Source of the DNA: Candidatus Aminicenantes bacterium UBA6228 | GTDB lineage: Bacteria > Acidobacteriota > Aminicenantia > Aminicenantales > Saccharicenantaceae | Assembly (NCBI GenBank): GCA_002441005.1 | Contig: DJWO01000009.1 | Location: 124,001-188,000, forward strand | Length of the DNA stretch: 64,000 bases | Direction of reading: 5' to 3' | In this document: positions 19,185-26,180 of the stretch, one piece after another | How positions within the stretch are numbered: position 1 is the first letter of the stretch | Layout: the number at the start of each line of letters is the position of its first letter | Translations under genes and position numbers: made by a program | Notes under the pieces: model-generated | Told to the model about the DNA's origin: nothing | What the model saw: only the letters and a program-made list of their open reading frames with translations | The model's database searches: none

Positions 19185-19223
19185 GCTAAGCTCCTTAAAT
19201 AATAAGTTAGAAAAATATCCTTT

Positions 19224-19262
19224 TTATTTTAATATCTTAATTTAAAGCTTGATTTAAATCAA
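19224..19262 (-). promoter_or_regulatory. Candidate purC promoter with an overlapping palindrome
   Basis: On the minus strand, TTGATT, 17 bases, TAAGAT, about 45 bases before the purC start. The -35 lies in a perfect palindrome, TTGATTTAAATCAA (19249-19262), that could be an operator. Hexamer matches are only moderate. Confidence 0.35.
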
Positions 19263-19342
19263 CCTGAGGAGGCAGCCCTGTTTCCAGATTAGATGATCAG
19301 GCCGGAACAGAAAAGTCACTCCGGCTAACGGTTTAGAAGAGC

Positions 19343-20044
19343 TCAGTCTTTAATCCCGACAAAATTTAGCAGGCGGGCTTTTTCGGCCATATTCCGCCGG
19401 TAGGAGAGCAATTCTGGCTGGCAGAAAGTACACCAGTTTAAAGAAAAAATATTGTCAGCTGGCAGGCCAATCACTTCGGTCAGAAGCCAGAGGTTAGCCG
19501 CTCTAAGGTCAAGAAAATATTTGCCTCGTCTTTGAGCTGAAGAAAATGTCATGTCTGATGGAAAGCCCTGCCTGGAAAATGAGTCATAAACCTCCTGGCC
19601 AACTTCATAACAGCTGGCCTCAATAGCCGGGCCCAGGGCAACCAGAATCCCGGCGGGACGGCTGGAAAAAGACTTCCTCATCAAGTCAAAAGTAATTTCA
19701 GCCAGGCGGCCGGCTGTCCCCCGCCAGCCGCCATGGACAGCAGCTACCACCTGATGTTCGGCATCAACTAAAAACAGGGGAAGACAATCGGCTGTTCTGA
19801 CCAGCAGCAGTAACCCAGGCCGGGAGGTGATCAGGGCATCAACAGCCGGTTTTTGGTCAGGGGCCCGGTCAATCAGCAGAACTCTGGCTGAGTGCTCCTG
19901 CTTCATCTCCACCGGTTGAAAGGCAGACAGCTCTGGATCGTGTTCAAGGCCGTCCCGATCGAAACCTTTAAGGCCAAAGCCATGAACCAGCCATGGAATC
20001 CGGTTGAGTTCTTCCAGGGTTAAATATTTTTCTTTCTTAACCAT
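19343..20044 (-). CDS. pgeF: Peptidoglycan editing factor PgeF / laccase-domain purine nucleoside phosphorylase (YfiH)
   Basis: The YfiH family acts as a zinc-dependent purine nucleoside phosphorylase/adenosine deaminase, and E. coli YfiH corrects faulty cell-wall precursors. The 233-residue product shows the metal-site pattern: QEHSARVLL near 49, LVRTADCLPLFLVD near 82 with Cys, VAAVHGGWRGT near 97 with His, and C-terminal CTFCQPELLSYRR. It is monocistronic, with a promoter about 120 bases upstream. Confidence 0.9.
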   Translation of the reverse strand: MVKKEKYLTLEELNRIPWLVHGFGLKGFDRDGLEHDPELSAFQPVEMKQEHSARVLLIDRAPDQKPAVDALITSRPGLLLLVRTADCLPLFLVDAEHQVVAAVHGGWRGTAGRLAEITFDLMRKSFSSRPAGILVALGPAIEASCYEVGQEVYDSFSRQGFPSDMTFSSAQRRGKYFLDLRAANLWLLTEVIGLPADNIFSLNWCTFCQPELLSYRRNMAEKARLLNFVGIKD

Positions 20045-20168
20045 CTGTATCTTCCCGTCTGTTTTTCTGATTTCACCTCAGGTTATATATTTTCTATTCT
20101 CAACTAGCATCCCAACTGTCACTGGATAAATTCTAAAAAGGCCTTGATCGCTTATCTCCTGATTTATC

Positions 20169-20197
20169 TTTATAGCTGACCACCGGGCAGACATCAA
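20169..20197 (-). promoter_or_regulatory. Candidate promoter of pgeF
   Basis: On the minus strand, TTGATG (20192-20197), 17 bases, TATAAA (20169-20174). Expected start is near 20162, giving a 5' leader of about 118 bases. The rest of the 20045-20423 gap is AT-rich, without a gene, and holds a tandem repeat on its right side. Confidence 0.45.
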
Positions 20198-20374
20198 GTC
20201 AAAAAATAATCCTGAGGCCGGTTAGAGCTTCCCAATAATATCAGCAAGTGTTAATAAAAAGTAACCAAAAAGGATTTAACCCTTCTAAAGAAAAATATAA
20301 AATGGGAATTGACCAGGCTGAAATAAAATGGCAGGCGATAAAGATTTAAGTAAAAAATTATAAAAATGGCTAAT

Positions 20375-20400
20375 TAAGATAACAAAATAAGATAACAAAA
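20375..20400 (+). repeat. Tandem 13-bp direct repeat upstream of the P1 peptidase
   Basis: TAAGATAACAAAA occurs twice in immediate succession (20375-20387 and 20388-20400), 24 bases before the ATG. It may be simple-sequence slippage or a regulatory repeat in the leader; nothing decides between them. Confidence 0.6.
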
Positions 20401-20423
20401 ATAAAAGAAGCCGAGGAAAGACG

Positions 20424-21569
20424 ATGAGATTAATATCTGTCTTATTTTTGATTTCCCAGGGTTTGCTTTTCGGCAGTCTCAACGGGCAAGAGGCCAGGCC
20501 GCGGGTTCGCGATCTGGGTTTAAAGATTGGAGTCCTGGAGACAGGTCAGGTCAATGCCATCACCGATGTGCCTGGAGTCAGAGTTGGCCACCAGACGACG
20601 ATCAAAGGTTCGAACATCAGAACCGGGGTAACTGCCATCCTGCCCCATGAGGGGAATATTTTTCAGGAAAAAGTCCCGGCAGCCATCAGCGTAGCCAATG
20701 GTTTTGGCAAATTAACCGGTTCAACTCAGGTTGAAGAACTTGGTTATCTTGAAACCCCCATCATTCTGACCAACACCCTGAGTGTCCCGGTCGCCAGTCA
20801 GGCAGTTATTGATTATATTCTGGCTCTGCCTGGTAATGAGCAGGTGGAATCGGTCAATCCGGTGGTCGGAGAAACTAATGATGGCTGGCTGAATGATATC
20901 AGAGCTATGGTCATCAGCCGGGAGGACGTTCTGGCTGCCATCAATCAGGCTTCTTCCGGTCAGGTTGAAGAAGGTTCGGTCGGGGCTGGCACCGGCACCA
21001 TGTGTTTTGACTTTAAAGGTGGCATCGGGACTGCTTCCAGAAAGCTCCCGGCCAGCCAGGGCGGCTATACCATCGGGGTTCTGGTTCAAACCAACTTCGG
21101 CGGGGTTCTGGAAATAAATGGCCTCAGGATTGACAAGATCTTAAGGAAGAAAGTTGATCTAAGCCAGCATCTGGCGAAAAGCCAAACTGATGGCTCCTGT
21201 CTGATGGTCGTAGCGACTGACGCCCCTTTAGATAGCCGGAATTTGAAGCGGTTGGCCCGGCGGGCTTTAGCCGGCATTGCCCGGACAGGAGGTTATTATG
21301 CCAATGGCAGCGGCGATTATGCTGTGGCTTTTTCGACTGCCCAGCAGGTAAGATACCAGGCCCGTCAGGCGGATCAGACCATGGAGATCGAAGTCCTTCG
21401 CAATGAAGCCATGTCGCCCCTGTTCCAGGCTGCAGTCGAAGCTTCGGAGGAAGCTATCCTTAATTCACTCTTTAAAGCTACAACCGTTAAGGGCCAGAAA
21501 GGACGGACCGGTTATGCCCTGCCGGTTGAAAAAATAAGGCCTTATCTGGAGACAGCCCGAGATGAGTGA
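20424..21569 (+). CDS. P1-family (DmpA/BapA type, S58) aminopeptidase, exported
   Basis: DmpA-type N-terminal nucleophile hydrolases are self-cleaving aminopeptidases acting on L-amino-acid peptides, D-alanine esters/amides or beta-peptides. The 381-residue product has a short signal peptide (MRLISVLFLISQGLLFGSLNG), the core ITDVPGVRVGHQT, SVGAGTGTMCFDFKGGIGTA, and the likely autocleavage site with nucleophile Ser at Y-A-N-G-S-G-D-Y-A-V-A. The stop lies 8 bases inside the next gene, so the racemase-like protein is translationally coupled. GAGGAAAG precedes the ATG. Confidence 0.9.
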   Translation: MRLISVLFLISQGLLFGSLNGQEARPRVRDLGLKIGVLETGQVNAITDVPGVRVGHQTTIKGSNIRTGVTAILPHEGNIFQEKVPAAISVANGFGKLTGSTQVEELGYLETPIILTNTLSVPVASQAVIDYILALPGNEQVESVNPVVGETNDGWLNDIRAMVISREDVLAAINQASSGQVEEGSVGAGTGTMCFDFKGGIGTASRKLPASQGGYTIGVLVQTNFGGVLEINGLRIDKILRKKVDLSQHLAKSQTDGSCLMVVATDAPLDSRNLKRLARRALAGIARTGGYYANGSGDYAVAFSTAQQVRYQARQADQTMEIEVLRNEAMSPLFQAAVEASEEAILNSLFKATTVKGQKGRTGYALPVEKIRPYLETARDE

Positions 21570-22305
21570 GAAAATAAACACTACTAAAATAGTAGGAATT
21601 GTGGGCGGGTTGGGGCCTGAAGCCACTGCCCGTTTTTTCCAGCTGATCATAGAAAATACAGCCGCCAGCCGGGACCAGGATCATCTGAGAATAATTATTT
21701 TCAATAACCCCTCAATTCCTGACCGGACAGCTGCCATTCTTTACCAGGGCGAGAGCCCGCTGCCGGCTCTGCGGGAAAGCTTAAAATTTCTGGAAAAGGC
21801 TGGAGCTGAACTGGCGGCCATCCCCTGTCTGACCGCCCATTATTATCTGGATGAACTCAAAGGCACAACCCGTCTCCAGCTGGTCAACCTCGTCGAAGAA
21901 ACAGGTTCTTATCTTAAGAAGCTCAGGCCACCGGTCAAAAAAGCTGGTTTACTGGCCACGGAGGGAACAATAGCTACCGGCCTTTTTCGACAGCCTTTTC
22001 AGAAAAAAAATATAGAAGTGCTCAACCCTTCAGTCAGCAGTCAGAAAAAAATTATGGAAGCTGTCTATGGAGAAAAAGGAATAAAGGCGGGATTCAAGGG
22101 AGCCCGGCCCAAAAGGCTTTTAAGGGAAGCAGCTACTGACTTGATCAAAGCCGGAGCCCAGGCGATAATCGCCGGCTGCACCGAGGTTCCGCTGGTTTTG
22201 AAGCCGGAGGAGCTGTCTGTCCCTCTAATTGACCCGCTGGTTATCGGAGCTAAGGCTGTTATCAAAAAAGCCGGGGGCCGGCTAAAAGAAGACTCAGCCT
22301 GGTAA
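21562..22305 (+). CDS. Aspartate/glutamate racemase-family protein (YgeA/RacX type)
   Basis: The family uses two cysteines to invert amino acids. The 247-residue product begins KIVGIVGGLGPEATARFFQ (typical of the aspartate racemase branch) and has both cysteine motifs: IPCLTAH near residue 93 (usually C-N-T) and AGCTEVPL near 206. The C-L-T variant replaces the conserved Asn and may shift substrate choice. Cytoplasmic, no signal peptide. It overlaps the exported P1 peptidase gene, so a joint role in D-amino-acid or peptide turnover is plausible (inference). Confidence 0.88.
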   Translation: MSEKINTTKIVGIVGGLGPEATARFFQLIIENTAASRDQDHLRIIIFNNPSIPDRTAAILYQGESPLPALRESLKFLEKAGAELAAIPCLTAHYYLDELKGTTRLQLVNLVEETGSYLKKLRPPVKKAGLLATEGTIATGLFRQPFQKKNIEVLNPSVSSQKKIMEAVYGEKGIKAGFKGARPKRLLREAATDLIKAGAQAIIAGCTEVPLVLKPEELSVPLIDPLVIGAKAVIKKAGGRLKEDSAW

Positions 22306-22318
22306 GTCCCTGTTTTTC

Positions 22319-22347
22319 TTGACAAGACGGTGATAATCGGGTATAAA
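22319..22347 (+). promoter_or_regulatory. Sigma-70 promoter of rpsU
   Basis: TTGACA (22319-22324), 17 bases, TATAAA (22342-22347). It lies just after the racemase stop and about 38 bases before the rpsU start. A full AAGGAGGTGA ribosome site follows. Confidence 0.85.
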
Positions 22348-22384
22348 AATCAATGACTTTCCAGATGTAAGGAGGTGACAGTTA

Positions 22385-22591
22385 GTGGCTTTTGTGGTAG
22401 TTGAAGAAGGAGAAAATTTAGAATCAGCTCTCAGACGGTTTAAACGAAGAGTTCAGCAGGAAGCAATTATCAAGGAAATTAAGAAACACTCCGTTTATCT
22501 AAAACCTGGAGAAAGACGCCGCTTAAAGGATGCTCAGGCCCGGAAAAGAATGCGCCGGCGGCTAAAAAGAGAAAGAGATTTCGAGTACTAA
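22385..22591 (+). CDS. rpsU: 30S ribosomal protein S21
   Basis: A small-subunit protein needed for initiation. GTG start 6 bases after a perfect AAGGAGGTGA. The 68-residue product is highly basic at the end, with the family core V-x-x-G-E-N-L-E-S-A-L-R-R-F-K-R-R and KPGERRRLKDAQARKR. Size is normal. It has its own strong promoter. Confidence 0.95.
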   Translation: MAFVVVEEGENLESALRRFKRRVQQEAIIKEIKKHSVYLKPGERRRLKDAQARKRMRRRLKRERDFEY

Positions 22592-22658
22592 ACCTTACTG
22601 ACCTTACTTACGGAAAGTTTTCCTTTTTACCTGAAAAGTTAAAAGACGAGTCAAAGGG

Positions 22659-23519
22659 TTGGATTATCGTAGAAAACCAGACTGGCTTAAAGCCAGGCTA
22701 CCTTCTCATTCTGATTATTTTCAAGTAGCCGGCCTGCTAAAAAAAGGCGGGCTTCATACTATCTGCGAGAGCGGGCGCTGCCCTAATATCGGGGAGTGCT
22801 GGGAAAGGAAGACTGCCACTTTTTTGATCCTGGGTAATATCTGCACCAGAAATTGTGCCTTCTGCGCCGTTGATAAGGGCCGGCCTCAACCGCTGGACGA
22901 AAACGAGCCGGAGCAAGTCCTGGCAGCAGTCAAGGCTCTGGGTCTCCGTTACGTAGTGATTACCTCCGTAACGAGAGATGATCTGCCAGATGGAGGAGCT
23001 GGAATCTTTTTTAGAACCATCAAGTTGATCAAAGACAACTGGCCAGAAACTAAGGTTGAAGTTCTTATCCCTGACTTTAAAGGAGAAGAAGGCCCGGTCT
23101 TGCAAGTGCTTGAGGCTGGTCCCGATGTTTTGAGCCATAATCTCGAAACGACGGTCAGTCTCTATCCAGAAATAAACAGGCCAACCAGCCATTATTACCG
23201 GTCGCTCAGGCTGCTGAAGCTGGCCAAAAGGCAAGGAGCGGTGACCAAGTCGGGCTTGATGGTTGGTCTGGGTGAAACCAGGGATGACCTGGAGCAAGCC
23301 TGGCTTGATCTCCGGCAGAGCGGCTGTGATTTACTGACCATCGGCCAGTATCTCCAGCCCGGACGGCACCAGGCTGGGGTTAAACGTTATTATACCCCGG
23401 AGGAATTTGAAGGCCTGCGCCATCTGGCCCTTGACCTTGGTTTTAAAGAAGTGGCCAGCGGTCCCCTGGTTAGAAGCTCGTATTTCGCTGACCGGTTATA
23501 CCAGGCCAGCAGGAGTTAA
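22659..23519 (+). CDS. lipA: Lipoyl synthase (radical SAM)
   Basis: Inserts two sulfurs into octanoyl-protein to make the lipoyl cofactor. The 286-residue product has both cluster motifs: the auxiliary one, CESGRCPNIGECW (near residue 35), and the radical SAM one, CTRNCAFC (near 62), followed by PQPLDENEPE, VVITSVTRDDLPDGGA and SGLMVGLGET, ending in GPLVRSSY with the conserved R-S-S-Y. The TTG start has only a weak ribosome site. The next gene starts 6 bases after the stop. lipB is not nearby. Confidence 0.96.
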   Translation: MDYRRKPDWLKARLPSHSDYFQVAGLLKKGGLHTICESGRCPNIGECWERKTATFLILGNICTRNCAFCAVDKGRPQPLDENEPEQVLAAVKALGLRYVVITSVTRDDLPDGGAGIFFRTIKLIKDNWPETKVEVLIPDFKGEEGPVLQVLEAGPDVLSHNLETTVSLYPEINRPTSHYYRSLRLLKLAKRQGAVTKSGLMVGLGETRDDLEQAWLDLRQSGCDLLTIGQYLQPGRHQAGVKRYYTPEEFEGLRHLALDLGFKEVASGPLVRSSYFADRLYQASRS

Positions 23520-23524
23520 GGCTG

Positions 23525-24265
23525 ATGCGCTATTTGGTTTTTTCTGATATTCATGGCAATCTTGAAGCTCTTTTAGCCGTCCTGAATGAGGTTAAGAAGA
23601 AAAGAATTGATTATTATTTGTTTCTTGGTGATCTGGTCGGTTATGGTGCCTCACCCAGTGAAGTTCTTCAGCAGGTCCAGGCCCTGGGCCGACTGTCCAT
23701 GGTCAGAGGTAACCATGATAAAGCCGTCTGCGGACTTGAATCCATTCAGACTTTTAATCCTATCGCTGCTGCCGGTATAGACTGGACGAGAAAGGCCTTG
23801 AATAAAAGACATCTTCATTTTCTGTCCGGCCTGGCTAAAAGCCCTCTTATTGTCCACGAAACCATTACTATCTGTCACGGCGCACCCTTTGATGAAGATT
23901 ATTATATTTTTGGCGAATTTGATGCAGCTGAAGCCTTCAGCTACATCAGCACCCCGGTTTGCTTTTTTGGCCATACCCATTTCCCTTTTCTCTATGTCGA
24001 AAAAGACGAAACAGTCGAAGGAACATTTATTGAGAAATTTCCCTTCGAAGTTAAATTAGAAAAGGGAGCACGTTATTTAATTAATCCCGGTTCTATCGGC
24101 CAGCCGCGTGACCGGGATCCGCGGGCTGCCTATGCCATCTACGATTCTAAAAACAACCGGCTGAAATTTAACCGGGTAGAATACGATATTGCTGAATCCC
24201 AGAGAAAAATTCTGGCCACTGACCTGCCGGCCGCTCTGGCCGAGAGATTATCACTCGGAATTTAA
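23525..24265 (+). CDS. Calcineurin-like metallophosphoesterase (YfcE/MJ0936-like)
   Basis: The 246-residue product has the metallophosphoesterase motifs in order: FSDIHGNLEAL (6-16), LGDLVGYGASP (33-43), VRGNHDKAV (60-68), ITICHGAP (about 115) and FFGHTHFP (about 148), then NPGSIGQPRDRDPRA. The G-D-L-V-G-Y-G form is typical of the branch annotated as phosphodiesterase with broad specificity. Cytoplasmic. It follows lipA closely, in a probable two-gene unit. Confidence 0.9.
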   Translation: MRYLVFSDIHGNLEALLAVLNEVKKKRIDYYLFLGDLVGYGASPSEVLQQVQALGRLSMVRGNHDKAVCGLESIQTFNPIAAAGIDWTRKALNKRHLHFLSGLAKSPLIVHETITICHGAPFDEDYYIFGEFDAAEAFSYISTPVCFFGHTHFPFLYVEKDETVEGTFIEKFPFEVKLEKGARYLINPGSIGQPRDRDPRAAYAIYDSKNNRLKFNRVEYDIAESQRKILATDLPAALAERLSLGI

Positions 24266-24283
24266 AGCGGGATTTAAATCAGA

Positions 24284-25762
24284 TCATTCCTCGCTATCGC
24301 GAAAAAGACGGTCACCGAGAGTTTCTCCAATGAAGAAATAGAACAGGAAAAAGTAAACAGAAACCAGAATCAGTAAAAAAAGAAGCAGGCTCGAAGCTGC
24401 CACTCCCAGCAATTTGAAAATGGTGACCTGCATCGAGTGAGCCGCCAGCCAGATGGTCAAAAGCCAGAGCAAGACCATAAACAGGAGGTCAAAGACTTTG
24501 GCTTTAATAAAAGCTCCGGGGCTTAAAGGAATAGCCCCGCGGGTTTTAGAGGCCGTCAGGCTGCCGGGCTCATCTTCTCCTAAGCAGCTTGTCCCGGTTT
24601 CTGGCTCGTAAAGAAAATCAGTTCCTTCCTCAGCCTCTTGCTCCTCTATTTCCATTTCTAATTCTCTTTCCTTCTCTTCTTCTTCGCGTTCTTCTTCCTC
24701 CAGTTCCAGCTGGCTCCTGGTTACTTTTTCCGGAAAACCCATAGTTGGTGAAGATGAATAGGGTTCTTCTTCTGTTTCTTCCAGCTGTTGCGATTCATCC
24801 GGACCTGGCTCCAGGAGTTCGGTTGAGGCTTCTTTGAGGTCATGTACCCAGGCCGGGATACTGCCTGATTCCCCTGTCTCACTTTTAGCCTTATTAACTT
24901 CTACTCTTTCTTTTTCTTTCTCTTCGAGTATTTTAAAAAAATCCTCAACCTGCCTTTGGCCAATTTCAATTGTTGGGCCAAGTCCTTCCAGTTCACCGGT
25001 GTTGAAGGTACCGTCTATTTTTTTCTCTTCAGCTCCCTGATTCTCGTTTTTACTTTCAGCTTCAATTTCCTGGACCAGCTGAGTCACCAGACCGGGCCCC
25101 GGTTTTTCCGGAGTAGAGGGCTCAGCCTGCTTAATTTCCTGCTCAAGCTCTTCGACTATTCTGGTTACCAGGCCGGGCTCTGGTTTTTCTATCCTGGCAG
25201 AAGAAGCGGCTTCATCTTCTTCTTCAGTCTGAAGAATTTCTTCTCCCAGATTTTCTAATTTTTCAGCCCAATCCTCATCTCTTTCCCGAAAGCTGGCCTT
25301 AACCGCCGGTTCAGTTTTCTCTTCTTTTTCTTCTTCTGGAAAAGGCAAGTCATCTTCAACCTGAGAAAAGATCAACTCTTCCGGTGTCTTTTTAGTTTCC
25401 GTCTTTCGAGTTTCCAAACCGCTCGTTTCAGTTGTCACTTTCTGGCCGGGGCTGGCTTCTTCATCAATTACTATAACTTCTTCCAGGTTTTCCTGGCCCT
25501 CAGCCTGGCCTTCTTCGAGTTCAGCTTCTTCCTCAAATGGAGTAGATTGTTCCGGGGTGAAAGCCTCTGTTGGTTTATCTTCGCTTTCAGGCCAATCTTC
25601 ATTTTTGGCCTGACGTCGATCGTCTTCGATGATCTTATCGCCGGGAATTTCCTCTTCTATCTCTTCATCTTCGGGAAAAAGAAGCCTCGTCCCGCAGTTT
25701 TTGCAAAATTCATCCTGATCGCTGATTAAAGCCCGGCAGTAAGGGCAGCGTTTTATAGCCAT
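24284..25762 (-). CDS. Zinc-ribbon protein with long acidic linker and C-terminal membrane (RDD-like) domain
   Basis: The 492-residue product has three parts. Residues 1-25 form a zinc ribbon (CPYC...CKNC). Residues 30-390 are a very acidic, Glu-rich, probably disordered linker; it contains a repeated unit (P-G-L-V-T-x-x-V-x-E-L/I-E, near 205 and 232). The last 85 residues hold two hydrophobic segments followed by F-I-G-E-T-L-G-D-R-L-F, as in RDD-family membrane proteins. It would sit in the inner membrane with a long cytoplasmic acidic arm. Function unknown. It converges on the phosphoesterase gene with 18 bases between. Confidence 0.75.
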   Translation of the reverse strand: MAIKRCPYCRALISDQDEFCKNCGTRLLFPEDEEIEEEIPGDKIIEDDRRQAKNEDWPESEDKPTEAFTPEQSTPFEEEAELEEGQAEGQENLEEVIVIDEEASPGQKVTTETSGLETRKTETKKTPEELIFSQVEDDLPFPEEEKEEKTEPAVKASFRERDEDWAEKLENLGEEILQTEEEDEAASSARIEKPEPGLVTRIVEELEQEIKQAEPSTPEKPGPGLVTQLVQEIEAESKNENQGAEEKKIDGTFNTGELEGLGPTIEIGQRQVEDFFKILEEKEKERVEVNKAKSETGESGSIPAWVHDLKEASTELLEPGPDESQQLEETEEEPYSSSPTMGFPEKVTRSQLELEEEEREEEEKERELEMEIEEQEAEEGTDFLYEPETGTSCLGEDEPGSLTASKTRGAIPLSPGAFIKAKVFDLLFMVLLWLLTIWLAAHSMQVTIFKLLGVAASSLLLFLLILVSVYFFLFYFFIGETLGDRLFRDSEE

Positions 25763-25878
25763 TATTTTTTCGCCCTTTTATTTATAAAACTAAAAAAAAT
25801 CGCTGTCAAATAGATTTTCTCAATCTGGTCCTGTCAGTTGGAAAGCATCCGACTGCCATAATACATAATAAGATAATT

Positions 25879-25913
25879 ATTCAATTATTTGAATAATATC
25901 CATATAAATGGAT
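25879..25913 (+). promoter_or_regulatory. Two upstream activator-like sites, ATYCA-N6-TGRAT (receptor 2)
   Basis: Site A is ATTCA-N6-TGAAT at 25879-25894; site B is ATCCA-N6-TGGAT at 25898-25913. Both are perfect inverted repeats. Centres are 19 bp apart, and site B lies about 72 bp upstream of the -24 GG. The same motif pair precedes receptors 1 and 3. It is a likely sigma-54 activator site (inference from position and repetition). Confidence 0.7.
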
Positions 25914-25975
25914 TTAAGGCGACCGGTCTCTCTTGCTAACTTATTGAAAATAAAATACTTAGTTCGGTTATCAGA

Positions 25976-25992
25976 TTGGCACATAAATTGCA
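25976..25992 (+). promoter_or_regulatory. Sigma-54 (-24/-12) promoter of TonB-dependent receptor 2
   Basis: TTGGCAC-N5-TTGCA matches the RpoN consensus almost perfectly, with GG (25978-25979) and GC (25990-25991) 10 bases apart. Expected start is near 26003, leaving a leader of about 178 bases. The rest of the 25763-26180 gap holds the activator-like sites and the structured leader. Confidence 0.85.
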
Positions 25993-26043
25993 GGCTTTGA
26001 AAGTGGGTTAAAGGGTCAAGTCTCATTAGAGAACTAATCAAAG

Positions 26044-26152
26044 AAAGGAGGCGATAAACAAAAAATTAAATTAGACTAACAATAAGTCTGGGGGGCAGGA
26101 CAGAATTAAATTTTCTGTTCTGGGGCAAATTTAAGTTGCCTGGAAGGCAACT
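26044..26152 (+). promoter_or_regulatory. Structured leader of receptor 2 with early SD-like sequence and three hairpins
   Basis: AAAGGAGGCGATAAA (from 26044) resembles a full Shine-Dalgarno site but lies about 130 bases before the ATG. Three stem-loops follow: AGACT/AGTCT (26073-26089), a 10-bp stem with one G-T pair, CAGGACAGAA/TTCTGTTCTG (26097-26121), and AGTTGCCT/AGGCAACT (26134-26152). The real ribosome site lies after these. Receptor 3 has a similar layout. A role in mRNA stability or translation is possible but unproven. Confidence 0.5.
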
Positions 26153-26180
26153 GTTTTCTTAATGAGGGGAAAGGGAAAAA

